A stretch of 64,000 bases of DNA from SZUA-22 sp963751695 (GTDB lineage: Bacteria; Bacteroidota; Ignavibacteria; Ignavibacteriales; Melioribacteraceae): positions 124,001 through 188,000 of the forward strand of contig CAVVVP010000001.1 of assembly GCA_963751695.1 (NCBI GenBank), given 5' to 3'. The position numbers and the translations under genes are program-made. This document shows, in pieces, positions 27,160 to 36,019 of this stretch. Each line of letters opens with the position of its first letter. Within the stretch, counting starts at the first letter, position 1. The notes beneath the pieces were generated by a model, which was not told where the DNA came from, did no database searches, and saw only the letters and a program-made list of their open reading frames with translations.

Positions 27160-27840
27160 TTACTCCAAAGAATTAATTTGTTTCCATTTTTTCGTTAATA
27201 CTTTTGATTGCTTTTCTTTCCAATCTGCAATCGTCTTATCATTACCTGATAATAAAACATCAGGAACTTTCATCCCTTTGTACTCAGCTGGTCTTGTGTA
27301 ATATGGTGCTTCCACAGTCTTATCATCGATAAGCGAATCATTCAATGCTGATCCACTATCATTGAGTACACCAGGTATTAATCTTACTATTGCATCCACT
27401 ATTACTAGCGCTGGAAGTTCTCCACCGCTTAATATAAAATTACCCAACGATATTTCATCTGTAACAAACTTATGTTTAACTCTTTCATCAATTCCCTTGT
27501 AGTGGCCAGATAGCACCATTATGTTTTTAGAAAGAGAAAGTCTGTTGGCATCTGGTTGAGAAAATATCTTACCTTTCGGTGTAGTTAAAATAATATTGTC
27601 ATAATTTCGTTCATCTAAAAGTTTCTCAATACATTCAAAGAACGGTTCTGGTTTAAGAAGCATTCCCGGCCCACCACCAAAAGGTTTGTCATCGATCTGC
27701 TTATGTTTGTCATATGCATAATCGCGAAGATCATGAACATGAATTTCACATTTTTCTTTATCTTGGGCACGTTTAACAATACTAGTATTGAGAGGGCTAT
27801 CTAAAAGTGAGGGTGTAGCAGATATTATATCAATTCTCAT
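27160..27840 (-). CDS. trmD: tRNA (guanine-N1-)-methyltransferase
   Basis: About 226 residues. Methylates G37 of tRNAs with S-adenosylmethionine, preventing frameshifting. SPOUT-class motifs are visible: RIDIISATP at the start, DDKPFGGGPGMLLKPEP, LSGHYKGIDERV, EISLGNFILSGGELPALV (the knot that binds SAM) and YYTRPAEYKGMKVPDVLLSG. Several in-frame ATG codons precede the family start; I use the last (27840), which matches the usual N-terminus. The start overlaps the end of rimM, typical coupling. Confidence 0.96.
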   Translation of the reverse strand: MRIDIISATPSLLDSPLNTSIVKRAQDKEKCEIHVHDLRDYAYDKHKQIDDKPFGGGPGMLLKPEPFFECIEKLLDERNYDNIILTTPKGKIFSQPDANRLSLSKNIMVLSGHYKGIDERVKHKFVTDEISLGNFILSGGELPALVIVDAIVRLIPGVLNDSGSALNDSLIDDKTVEAPYYTRPAEYKGMKVPDVLLSGNDKTIADWKEKQSKVLTKKWKQINSLE

Positions 27841-28354
27841 CATCATTAAACTCATCAAAATCTTGCTTTAGATAAATAATCTTTTTATCCATGTCAATCA
27901 CATCAATCAATTCTGATATCGCAGGTATTAGTGATTCTTTCTCATTCAACTTAACCACATAAACATCGTTAGAAGTTAGATGCATTACGTCTTCAATATT
28001 TCCAAAGAACTTTTCATTAAAAAAAACTTTGCATCCAATAAGATCATGTATATAATGGGTTTCTTTATCCAACTGATAGAGGTTTTTCGAATCGATAAAG
28101 ATTTGTGACCCTACTAAAAACTCAACATGTTCAAAGGAATCAAAGTTTCTAAATTTAAGAATGAAAAAATTTTCAATTCTTTCAACATCTTCAACATCAA
28201 ACTTTCGCTTCTCATTGAAAATATCAATATAAACATAATTAAGATCTAAGAACCGATCAGGAAAATCTGAATATGATCTTATTCTTACATATCCATCATC
28301 ATCAAAAACTGAATTAATTTCAGCTATTAAATAGTACTCCTCTAATTCTTGCAA
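27830..28354 (-). CDS. rimM: ribosome maturation factor RimM
   Basis: 174 residues. Helps assemble the 30S subunit head by binding S19. The N-terminal beta-barrel (about residues 5-85) is divergent, while the C-terminal PRC-barrel is typical: HYIHDLIGCKVFFNEKFFGNIEDVMHLTSNDVYVV and SLIPAISELIDVIDMDKKIIYL. Position between the KH protein and trmD supports the call. It overlaps trmD at its 3' end. Confidence 0.92.
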   Translation of the reverse strand: MQELEEYYLIAEINSVFDDDGYVRIRSYSDFPDRFLDLNYVYIDIFNEKRKFDVEDVERIENFFILKFRNFDSFEHVEFLVGSQIFIDSKNLYQLDKETHYIHDLIGCKVFFNEKFFGNIEDVMHLTSNDVYVVKLNEKESLIPAISELIDVIDMDKKIIYLKQDFDEFNDDEN

Positions 28355-28362
28355 GCAAAAGT

Positions 28363-28596
28363 TTAATCTAAGATTTTCAAAATTGCTCTTTTACCATCTT
28401 TAGCAGCAATAGCCGTCAACAAAGTTCTCATAGCTTGAGCTGTTTTACCTTGTTTACCAATAACTTTACCTACATCATCGGAAGCAACTTTTAAGATCAA
28501 CTCGATTGCTTTATCATTTGGTTCTTGCTCTTCTACACTCACACTATCTGGAGTGTCCACTAGGTGTTTTGCAATAAATTCAATGAATTCCTTCAT
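28363..28596 (-). CDS. khpA: KH-domain RNA-binding protein (KhpA/YlqC type)
   Basis: 77 residues, normal length. A single KH domain with the VGKVIGKQGKTAQAMRTLL loop (GxxG variant GKQG) that contacts single-stranded RNA. The N-terminus MKEFIEFIAKHLVDTPDSV is family-like. In other bacteria KhpA pairs with KhpB and affects cell division and small-RNA function. Encoded between rpsP and rimM as in many genomes. Confidence 0.94.
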   Translation of the reverse strand: MKEFIEFIAKHLVDTPDSVSVEEQEPNDKAIELILKVASDDVGKVIGKQGKTAQAMRTLLTAIAAKDGKRAILKILD

Positions 28597-28666
28597 GAGA
28601 ATACCTATAATGAAATTAGAAAAAAGGGCACATTTTTAATAATCAGAATTCATGAACAAAGAAATG

Positions 28667-29215
28667 CTACTCCTCAGCTTTCTCTTCTTCACTACCTTCT
28701 TCAGAAGCAGCGCCCTCTGCCTCTGGTACATTTTTCTCCAATTTTTCTTCAGCAGCACCTTCAGTAACTTCTTCAGATTCTTCCTTTACCTCTTCTTCAG
28801 TAGCAACCTCTTCTTCAGTAGCAACCTCTTCTTTTACTTCTTGCTTTTTAGCTTTTGCTTTAGCTTTTTTCTCAGCTTTTACGCTTATTTTAGCTTCTTG
28901 CTGCTTTAACCACTCATCTATTTTTAAGTTTACTTCTTCTTCACTTAAACCAGACTTGATTAATTCTCTTCTATACAAAATACCTTTTTGGGATAACAAT
29001 CCCTTTACGGTTGTTGTTGGTTGTGCGCCAACACCTAACCAATATAATACTCTATCTTCTTTAATTTCAACAGTTGCAGGATCAGTAATTGGGTTATATA
29101 AACCTAATGCTTCAATAATTCTTCCATCTCGCGGTGAACGCTCATCAGCAGCAACTACCTTATAGATCGGTTGCTTTTTCTTTCCCATCCTTCTTAATCT
29201 TAACTTAACAGCCAA
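28667..29215 (-). CDS. rpsP: 30S ribosomal protein S16 with long acidic C-terminal tail
   Basis: 182 residues, about twice the core length. Residues 1-85 are a standard S16: VKLRLRRMGKKKQPIYKVV, ADERSPRDGRIIEALGLYNP, YWLGVGAQPT. After a short helical linker comes an Ala/Lys/Glu-rich tail with runs of EEVATEEEV and ending EEEKAEE. Such extended S16 proteins are known in Bacteroidetes-group organisms, so the tail is real, though its role is unclear. The tail is encoded partly by an 18-base tandem repeat. First gene of the ribosomal/tRNA-modification group after ffh. Confidence 0.96.
   Translation of the reverse strand: MAVKLRLRRMGKKKQPIYKVVAADERSPRDGRIIEALGLYNPITDPATVEIKEDRVLYWLGVGAQPTTTVKGLLSQKGILYRRELIKSGLSEEEVNLKIDEWLKQQEAKISVKAEKKAKAKAKKQEVKEEVATEEEVATEEEVKEESEEVTEGAAEEKLEKNVPEAEGAASEEGSEEEKAEE
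28789..28824. repeat. 18-base tandem repeat inside rpsP
   Basis: Two exact copies of CCTCTTCTTCAGTAGCAA (28789-28806 and 28807-28824), followed by a partial third. In frame on the minus strand it encodes the EEVATE repeats of the S16 tail. Prone to copy-number change. Confidence 0.85.
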
Positions 29216-29244
29216 TTAAAAAACCTCCGTTTAAATGTATTTTT

Positions 29245-30578
29245 TTATTGAATCTTTAAATTACCAAAATTTTTCAACATTTTCCTATTTTTATTTGATT
29301 TGAACATCTTCATCATTTTATTCATTTCATTAAACTGCTTGATCAATCTATTCACATCTTGTATTGAGTTTCCGCTACCTATTGCAATTCGTTTTCGTCT
29401 GTTTCCATTAAGAATTTTTGGAGTTTTTCTCTCGTGTTTTGTCATTGATTGAATAATTGATTCGACCTTTATCAATTGTTTATCATCAATATCAGCATTT
29501 TTTAGATTTGCTCCAACTCCTGGTACCATTCCAAGTAAAGATTTTAATGACCCCATTTTTTTTATCATTTTAATTTGTTTAAGAAAATCTTCGAGATCAA
29601 ATTTGTTTGAAAGCAGTTTTTTCTCAAGGTCTTCAGCTTCTTGTTCATCAAATTGTGACTGGGCTTTCTCAACAAGTGAAATTACATCCCCTTTTCCAAG
29701 AATCCTGGAGGCTAAACGATCAGGATGAAAAATCTCAATAGAATCAAGTTTTTCACCTAAACTTGCAAATTTCATCGGTACGTCAACAACAGCCTTAATT
29801 GATAAAGCAGCACCTCCACGAGCATCTCCATCAAGTTTTGTCAGAACAACACCATCAAAATCTACAGCATCATGAAATGCTTTTGCAGAATTGACAGCAT
29901 CTTGACCGGTCATTGAGTCCACAACAAACAAGATCTCAGTAGGATTAATCGCAGCTTTGATTCTTTTAACTTCATCCATAAGATCATCATCAACATGCAA
30001 CCGACCCGCAGTATCAATTATAATTGTATTTAGTCCATTTTCTTTTGCATATTCAACTGAATCAGTAGCGATTTTAACCGCATCTTTAGTATCATCAATT
30101 GAAAAGACAGGAATACTAATTTGCTTCCCGAGAGTTTTAAGCTGATCTAGCGCTGCGGGTCTATAGACATCAGCCGCTGTTAAAAGTACTTTTCTTTTTT
30201 TATCTGATAAATATTTTGCAAGTTTTGCACTAAAAGTTGTTTTTCCAGATCCTTGAAGCCCAACTAATAGAATAATGGTGGGTCCGGAAGGATTCAAAGT
30301 CAACTCTGATTAGTGCCCCCCATAAGAGCTGTAAGTTCATCATAGAGAATTTTTGTAATATGCTGACCAGGAGAAACGGAGGTAAGCACTTCTTTACCAA
30401 GAGCTTTATCTTTTACATCATCAATAAAAGATTTTGCAACTTTATAATTTACATCAGCGTCGAGTAAAAGACGACGTAACTCTCGAATTGCGTCTGAAAT
30501 ATTTTGTTCGGTTAGTCTTCCCTGACCAGTTATCTTTTTTAGAGCTTTTTCAATTTTAAGAGTTAAGTTCTCAAGCAT
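29245..30578 (-). CDS. ffh: signal recognition particle protein Ffh, frameshifted in this sequence
   Basis: Two adjacent frames make one normal Ffh of about 444 residues. The N domain (30578 to about 30306, MLENLTLKIEKALKKITGQ to DELTALMGG) ends in TGA at about 30300. The GTPase domain then opens LNPSGPTIILLVGLQGSGKTT and includes IDTAGR and TKLDGDARGG. The M domain ends with SRR-like NGNRRKRIAIGSG and FNEMNKMMKMF, which bind 4.5S RNA and signal peptides. Adding one base at about 30305-30308 (CAGAG to CAGGAG) joins them, and total length is 3n+2, as expected for one lost base. No slippery heptamer is present, and the required frame has a stop eight bases earlier, so programmed shifting is unlikely. 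Confidence 0.93.
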
Positions 30579-30610
30579 AACTATTTACCTTTCTTAAATT
30601 ACCTGATTTC

Positions 30611-31492
30611 TTAACTTTCTTTGAGTGCATCAGCGCCGGATACAATTTCAAGTATTTCATTTGTAATTGCCGCTTGTCTTCGTTTATTATAGGTTAATTG
30701 AAGTGAGTGAATCATTTCTTCAGCATTTTCTGTTGCCATTTCCATGGCTGTCATTCTTGCACCAAGTTCTGCGGCATATGAATTGAGAAGGATATTCCAC
30801 ACTTGTACATTTAGATAACTTGGAAGTAGTGCATCAATGATGTTTTTCTTATCTGGTTCAAAAATATAATTTATATCTTTTTCTTCTTCAATTGCAGAAG
30901 TTGTTGGTTTTATTGGATATAATTGAACTGACAGAACTTCCTGCTGTGCAACTGATTTAAACTTGTTGTAAACGACAATAACTTTATCAAATTCTTCATT
31001 AAGGAAATGATGGGTTAATTTCTTATTAAATTGAGATACAAACTCAAATTTCAAGTCTCCTAAAACTCCCACATGACCTTCAACAATATTAAATTCATGT
31101 TTTGAAAAGTAATCTCTTCCCTTCTTACCAATGCAAAAGAATGATAAGTTATTTTGTTCTTTTTGATTAGAATAATTTTCGTTAATTATATTATTAACAG
31201 CTGAGATAACATTTATATTAAATGCACCACACAATCCCCTATCAGATGTTACTACAACAATTGCAATTTTTTCTTCACCTTTTTCTTTAAGGAGAGGATG
31301 CTCATAATTTTTTTCGACTGAGAGAAGTTGGTCTAAAACTTCTGAAAGTTTTCTTGAATATGGACGAGAATTGATCATATTATCTTGAGCTTTGTTAAGA
31401 CGAGCTGCTGCTACCATTTTCATTGCTCTAGTAATTTTTTGAGTGCTTTTAACACCCCCAATTCTTCTCTTTATGTCTCTTAATGTTGCCAT
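30611..31492 (-). CDS. atpG: ATP synthase F1 subunit gamma
   Basis: About 293 residues from the ATG preceding ATLRDIKRRIGGVKST, which fits the family start better than a codon three residues earlier. Central rotor shaft of F1. Both terminal helices are typical: KITRAMKMVAAARL at the N-terminus and RMTAMEMATENAEEMI...YNKRRQAAITNEILEIVSGADAL at the C-terminus, and VTSDRGLCGAFN in the middle. The frame is intact, unlike its atp neighbours upstream. It lies between atpA and ffh. Confidence 0.96.
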   Translation of the reverse strand: MATLRDIKRRIGGVKSTQKITRAMKMVAAARLNKAQDNMINSRPYSRKLSEVLDQLLSVEKNYEHPLLKEKGEEKIAIVVVTSDRGLCGAFNINVISAVNNIINENYSNQKEQNNLSFFCIGKKGRDYFSKHEFNIVEGHVGVLGDLKFEFVSQFNKKLTHHFLNEEFDKVIVVYNKFKSVAQQEVLSVQLYPIKPTTSAIEEEKDINYIFEPDKKNIIDALLPSYLNVQVWNILLNSYAAELGARMTAMEMATENAEEMIHSLQLTYNKRRQAAITNEILEIVSGADALKES

Positions 31493-31521
31493 AATTTCCA
31501 ATGAACCAATCTGGTTCTAGG

Positions 31522-33073
31522 TTATTCAGATACTTTAAATTTTTCCAGAAATTCCTTAACTGCTTTTTCCAATCCTTCAGTTGAAGAATCGCTGAGGTTC
31601 TTCTCTTCGCGAATTGATTTTAAAAGATCAGAGTATTTAAGTTCTACATATTCTAAGAATTCTTTTTCAAACCTCTTAATATCATCTAGAGGAAGTTCAT
31701 CAAGATATCCATTGGTACCCACGAATACACTAACAACTTGATTTTCAACAACAATTGGATTATACTGACCTTGCTTTAGCAATTCAACTAATCTCTCTCC
31801 TCTTGCTAATGTTCTCTGGGTAGCTTTATCAAGATCAGAACCAAATTTCGCAAAAGCTTCAAGTTCTCGGTAATGTGCTAAATCTAGTTTTAAAGAACCA
31901 GCAACTTTTTTCATAGCTTTAATCTGAGCACTTCCACCCACCCGAGAAACACTGATGCCCACGTTGATTGCAGGTCTGATACCGGAGTTGAAAAGATTTG
32001 GTTCTAAGTAGATCTGACCATCAGTAATTGAAATTACATTTGTTGGAATATATGCAGAAACGTCACCCTGCTGAGTTTCAATAATTGGAAGTGCTGTTAG
32101 TGAACCTCCACCCAAATTCATCATTTAGCTTTGATGCTCTTTCAAGTAATCTTGAGTGAAGATAGAAAATATCACCAGGATAAGCTTCGCGCCCTGGAGG
32201 TCTTCTTAGAAGCAATGAAAGTTCTCTATAAGCAACAGCTTGTTTTGAAAGATCATCATAAACTACAAGGGAGTGTTTACCTTTATCTCTAAAATACTCT
32301 CCTAGTGTTGCCCCTGAATAAGGTGCAATATATTGAAGTGGAGCAGGTGTCGAAGCAGATGCATGATGACAGTAGTATATTCCATTGCACCATTTTCTTC
32401 TAATTTTGCTACTACTTGAGCTACTGTGGAATCTTTTTGACCTACTGCAACATAAACACAGAACACTGGATCTATTCCATTAGCCTTGGCTTCATCTGTA
32501 TGTGTAAATTTTTGATTAATTATTGCATCAATTGCAACAGCTGTTTTACCAGTTTGTCTGTCACCAATAATAAGTTCACGTTGACCCCTACCGATTGGGA
32601 TCATCGCATCAACGGCAGTAATACCAGTTTGCAGAGGTTCAGTTACTGATTGACGTGTAACAACACCAAGTGCTTTTCTTTCAATTGGCATAAATTTTTC
32701 ATGCTGAACTGTGCCTTTTCCATCAATGGGTTCGCCCAAGGGATTAACAACTCTGCCAAGTAAAGATCGTCACCAACTGGAAAAGAAGCCAATCGCTTAG
32801 TTCTTTTTACGGTATCACCTTCCTTATTAATTGAGTTTCACCAAACAATACACATCCAACACTGTCTTCATCTAAGTTAAGTACCATTCCCATAACATCA
32901 TTAGGAAATTCAACAAACTCACTAACCATTACTTTGGAAAAACCATACACACGTGCAATACCATCACCAACTTGAAGTACTGTACCAACGTCATAAATTT
33001 CAGTTTCGTTATCAAAGCCTGCAAGTTGTTTTCTTAATATTGCTGATATTTCATCAGGTCTAACTTCAGCCAT
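31522..33073 (-). CDS. atpA: ATP synthase F1 subunit alpha, frameshifted in this sequence
   Basis: Three frames add up to one normal alpha subunit of about 516 residues. The N-terminal part opens VRPDEISAILRKQL and VGDGIARVYG. The central part has GDRQTGKTA (P-loop) and VYVAVGQKDSTVAQVV. The C-terminal part opens GGGSLTALPIIETQQGDVSAYIPTNVISITDGQI and includes RPAINVGISVSRVGG. Corrections needed are one lost base at about 32820-32828, two extra at about 32758-32766, one lost at about 32361-32366 and one extra at about 32111-32116. The net +1 matches the total length of 3n+1. Stretches between the fragments translate as normal alpha sequence in the corrected frame. Confidence 0.93.
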
Positions 33074-33100
33074 AATTTATACCTATAATTTTAATCTGAT

Positions 33101-33658
33101 TTAGTTTAAAACTAAATTTGTTTGTTGTAATAATCTCTTTCTTAACTTATTAAGTTGTTGTTTTACAGAAGAGTCAAGCACAGTATCATTTATTCTAACA
33201 ATAAATCCGCCAATAATTGAATAATCCACTAAATAAGATGAGAGGACTTTTTTTTATGTATACTTCTCAAGGGAAATTTGTAGTGTACTCTTTTGATCGT
33301 CTGATAATTCAATGCTGCTCACTACTTGTGCTTCAACTCGATTGACTTTATTATTATATAGATCTCTAAATCTCATAAGAATATTGAGTAGAAAATTTTC
33401 TCGATTCTTTTTAATAACAAATTGAAGAAATTCTGAGGAGGACGAAGAAATTTTTTCTTCAAAGATTTGCTTAAGGATTTCTTCCTTCTGATCTGATTTT
33501 ATTACGGGACTTTTCAACACTGCTTTCAATTCTTTTGAAGAAGATATTCCACTCCTCACTAATTCCATATCGGCAAATACTTCAGGAAGTATATTTTTCT
33601 CCGAGGCAAGATTCATCAATGCAGTTGCATATCTCGTGGCAATGTTAAAACTACTCAT
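33101..33658 (-). CDS. atpH: ATP synthase F1 subunit delta, with in-frame stop in this sequence
   Basis: 185 residues if the TAA at 33254-33256 is read through. That stop falls in a run of eight A and the frame on both sides is the same and family-like: ATRYATALMNLA at the start, and after the stop KKVLSSYLVDYSIIGGFIVRINDTVLDSSVKQQLNKLRKRLL, the usual delta C-terminus with GGF-VRI-D. Full length equals the family norm. A single substitution or a compensating pair of indels would explain the stop. The subunit joins F1 to the peripheral stalk. Confidence 0.9.
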
Positions 33659-33660
33659 AA

Positions 33661-34207
33661 CTAGTTCTGGTTAAGATCTTTCAAATATTTAGTAATTAGT
33701 TCAGTTTGTTTTTCTTTATCAAGATTTTCTCTGATAATTTTTTCTGCTGCATCAATAGCAATTTCGGCAACTTGATCTTTTAATTTTCAAAAGCTTCGAT
33801 TTTTTCTTTCGATCTCAGCAGTCGCTTCTTTAATCATTTTTGCAGCTTCGATTTTACTCTCTTCGAGCATCTGATTTTTTATTTTTCAGCATACTCTCTA
33901 CCCTCTGCAATAACTTTCTGTGCTTCTTCCTCAGCTTTTGCTAAGATTGGCTTTGTTCTCTTCAAGTAGCTTTAGAGCTTCTTGCTGCGCTTTTTCAGCT
34001 TCATCCAAAGAATTCTTTGATGAATTCTTCCCTTTCATCCAAAGAGGTTAGAATCGGTTTCCAAGCAACTTTTTTTAATAGAAATAGGAGGAAAATAAAT
34101 GTGACAACAACCCAGAAAATCAATCCTGGATTGACATCCAATAAACTACCTTGAGCCTCTCCACCGCTACTAAAAGCAAGAAGAGCTAAATTTAAAATTT
34201 CAGCCAT
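33661..34207 (-). CDS. atpF: ATP synthase F0 subunit b, frameshifted in this sequence
   Basis: The first 64 residues are intact: an N-terminal membrane helix (LIFWVVVTFIFLLFLLKKVAW) and PILTSLDEREEFIK. Translation in the other frames then gives a continuous b-type coiled coil: SLDEAEKAQQEALKLLEEN, AEEEAQKVIAEGREYAEK, QMLEESKIEAAKMIKEAT, VAEIAIDAAEKIIRENLD and a final TKYLKDLNQN. Five single-base corrections are needed, at about 34014-34021 (extra), 33942-33945 (extra), 33880-33882 (lost), 33799-33806 (extra) and 33780-33785 (lost). Net +1 agrees with the length 3n+1. Corrected protein about 181 residues. The stop abuts the atpH start. Confidence 0.88.
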
Positions 34208-34263
34208 CTATCTATCCTTTTAAATAATTGGAGGAGTATTCTAACCCCCGTATATTAATAAAC

Positions 34264-34483
34264 TTACTTTAATGCTAAAAGAATACAAATAACTAAAGCA
34301 AAGAGAGAGATACCTTCTATTAAGGCCGCAGCAATAATCATTGACGTTCTAATATCTCCAGCAGCTTCAGGTTGACGTCCACTAGCATCCATAGCAGAAC
34401 TAGCTAAGTTTACCAATTCCAAATGCACCGCCAATAATCGTCAATCCGGCACCAAATCCAGCAGCTAAATATGCAAAATCCAT
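34264..34483 (-). CDS. atpE: ATP synthase F0 subunit c, frameshifted in this sequence
   Basis: Starts MDFAYLAAGFGAGLTIIGGAFGIGKL and breaks at TAG after 25 codons. Removing one base at about 34405 (AAACTTAGC to AAACTAGC) gives SSAMDASGRQPEAAGDI, the polar loop, and a second membrane helix, IIAAALIEGISLFALVIC, with the ion-carrying Glu in ALIEG. Corrected length 72 residues. It forms the rotor ring of F0. Too short and broken to be found by simple frame searches. Confidence 0.9.
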
Positions 34484-34519
34484 GTGTTACTCCTATTAAT
34501 TGTTTATTTTCAAAATAAT

Positions 34520-35362
34520 TTAATGATCTTGATGAACCGCCATTCCAATAAACAGAGCTGACAGCATCGTAAAAATATAGGCCTGAATAACAGACACTAA
34601 AATTTCAAGTAAATAGATAAATAACGCAAACGCCACTGAAACCGGCGCAATAAAGAATGTCTTAAGAATAAATATCAATCCGATCAGAGCAAAAATAACA
34701 ATATGGCCTGCGGTCATATTTGCAAAAAGTCTTATGGCCAGAGCGAAAGGTTTAGTAAACAACCCTAATAATTCAACCACGAACATAATCGGAAACAACC
34801 ATCCTGGGACCCCAGATGGAATTAGTCCCTTGAAATAACCAAAAGCTCCATTCTTGATCATTCCCCCACCCTGAATAACGATAAATGAAATTGTTGCCAA
34901 TGTTGCAGTAACGGAAATATTGCTTGTGACAGTCGCACCGTTCGGAAGTAAACCAACAAAATTGCTAAAAAGAATGAAGAAGAAAACTGTTAGAAGATAT
35001 GGCATAAACTTTTCATAACCCTTACCAATAGTTGGCTTTGCAATGTCGTCTCTTACAAAAACAATTAGTACTTCTAAGAAATTTACAAATCCATGTGGAA
35101 TTTTAGATTTCTTGTAAGCGTTTGCAGCAATTTTAAATGAGAGAATAAGAAGTGCTGCAACCAACCACATAAAAACAACATTCTTGGTAATCGAAATATC
35201 AAATCCAAAAAGTGATAAGTGAGGCAAAGGGATTGATACAAATGGCTCTATATCAAGAGTATTTGAATCCAAGATGTGATGCATTATCCAATCTGCACCG
35301 CCACCACTTGACTCTTGGGAAACCAAAGTATCTTTAATTGATTCAGTAACAGGAACTTCCAT
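34520..35362 (-). CDS. atpB: ATP synthase F0 subunit a
   Basis: 280 residues with five to six membrane segments. The essential stator Arg sits in ALAIRLFANMTAGHIVIF, facing the c-ring Glu. VGLLPNGATVTSNISVT and VIQAYIFTMLSALFIG are also typical. The N-terminus carries about 45 residues before the first membrane segment. The frame is intact; the run of broken genes begins just downstream of it. Confidence 0.95.
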   Translation of the reverse strand: MEVPVTESIKDTLVSQESSGGGADWIMHHILDSNTLDIEPFVSIPLPHLSLFGFDISITKNVVFMWLVAALLILSFKIAANAYKKSKIPHGFVNFLEVLIVFVRDDIAKPTIGKGYEKFMPYLLTVFFFILFSNFVGLLPNGATVTSNISVTATLATISFIVIQGGGMIKNGAFGYFKGLIPSGVPGWLFPIMFVVELLGLFTKPFALAIRLFANMTAGHIVIFALIGLIFILKTFFIAPVSVAFALFIYLLEILVSVIQAYIFTMLSALFIGMAVHQDH

Positions 35363-35376
35363 ACAAAATTATTATG

Positions 35377-35757
35377 CTATTTTCTTTCTTTTTGAACTGT
35401 TTTATTAAAATACTTGATTTCTATGACCATACTTAAACTATAAAAAATCAAGAATACTAATATAAAAGCAATAGTATCAATTTCCAAGAAAATTAGAATT
35501 AGAACGAAGCTAAGAAGCATAAAAAATACCCGGACTCCCATTCCGCCTAGATTTAATATCATAAATATTTGATTCGATCGGTTTACAGAGAGATGATATA
35601 AGAGGAGTGCTGCTGTTAAGTTAGTAAGATTTATTATAATCGCTGAAAAGGCCGAAAGATAAATTTCGTAACTAATTAATGATCTGTTGTACAATAAAAA
35701 AACAATAACAAGTGCTGGAAGATAAATGTAAAGAAGTGTCTTAATTATCTTTTTCAC
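35377..35757 (-). CDS. small membrane protein at the AtpI position
   Basis: 126 residues with four hydrophobic segments (about residues 5-22, 32-54, 65-85, 92-110) and a basic tail. Sequence similarity to AtpI (ATP synthase protein I) is only topological, but it lies directly before atpB and overlaps the end of the AtpZ-like gene, where AtpI-type chaperones of the c-ring are encoded in many bacteria. I infer an assembly role for F0. Confidence 0.6.
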   Translation of the reverse strand: MKKIIKTLLYIYLPALVIVFLLYNRSLISYEIYLSAFSAIIINLTNLTAALLLYHLSVNRSNQIFMILNLGGMGVRVFFMLLSFVLILIFLEIDTIAFILVFLIFYSLSMVIEIKYFNKTVQKERK

Positions 35758-36019
35758 TTTTCTGTTTTTTATTTAATTCTAAGACAGTTTTGATGAAATT
35801 ATAAATACCGGCAAATCCTCCCAGAAAAGAAAAAGAAATTGTAAACAATGGTTCGCTACTTAAGTAACTGTCAAGCCATCTTCCAACAAAGAACATTAGG
35901 ACAATAGTTGCGGCTAACTGTGTACCTAATCCTAAATATGGACCAATCTCTTTATAGCTTTGAGTTATGTCAAGCCTTTGCTTCTTCTTTTGGTTCTTCT
36001 TTTGGTTTCGATTCTTCAT
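35741..36019 (-). CDS. AtpZ/AtpI-family protein
   Basis: 92 residues. After a Lys/Gln/Asn-rich start comes SYKEIGPYLGLGTQLAATIVLMFFVGRWLDSYL, a membrane helix, a Ser-rich turn, and a second hairpin helix (FTISFSFLGGFAGIYNFIKTV). This is the pattern of the AtpZ/AtpI family (two helices, GRWLD motif), which helps F0 assembly or Mg2+ uptake in some organisms. Its start overlaps the end of the bactofilin gene by 50 bases; a later start would remove the Lys-rich segment, so the overlap may be smaller. Confidence 0.8.
   Translation of the reverse strand: MKNRNQKKNQKKKQRLDITQSYKEIGPYLGLGTQLAATIVLMFFVGRWLDSYLSSEPLFTISFSFLGGFAGIYNFIKTVLELNKKQKSEKDN

Noticed and set aside
28789..28824. CRISPR array or mobile element signature
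   Set aside because: It is a short in-frame coding repeat of rpsP with no spacers; no arrays, transposases or target-site duplications were seen anywhere in the window.
28652..28909. Plus-strand frame rich in Phe, Leu and Ser opposite rpsP
   Set aside because: It is the antisense reading of the Glu-rich S16 tail; low complexity and no start signal.
29245..34483. ffh, atpA, atpH, atpF and atpE as true pseudogenes
   Set aside because: Protein sequence is conserved on both sides of every break, net lengths fit small indels, and these genes are essential. Sequence error is far more likely.
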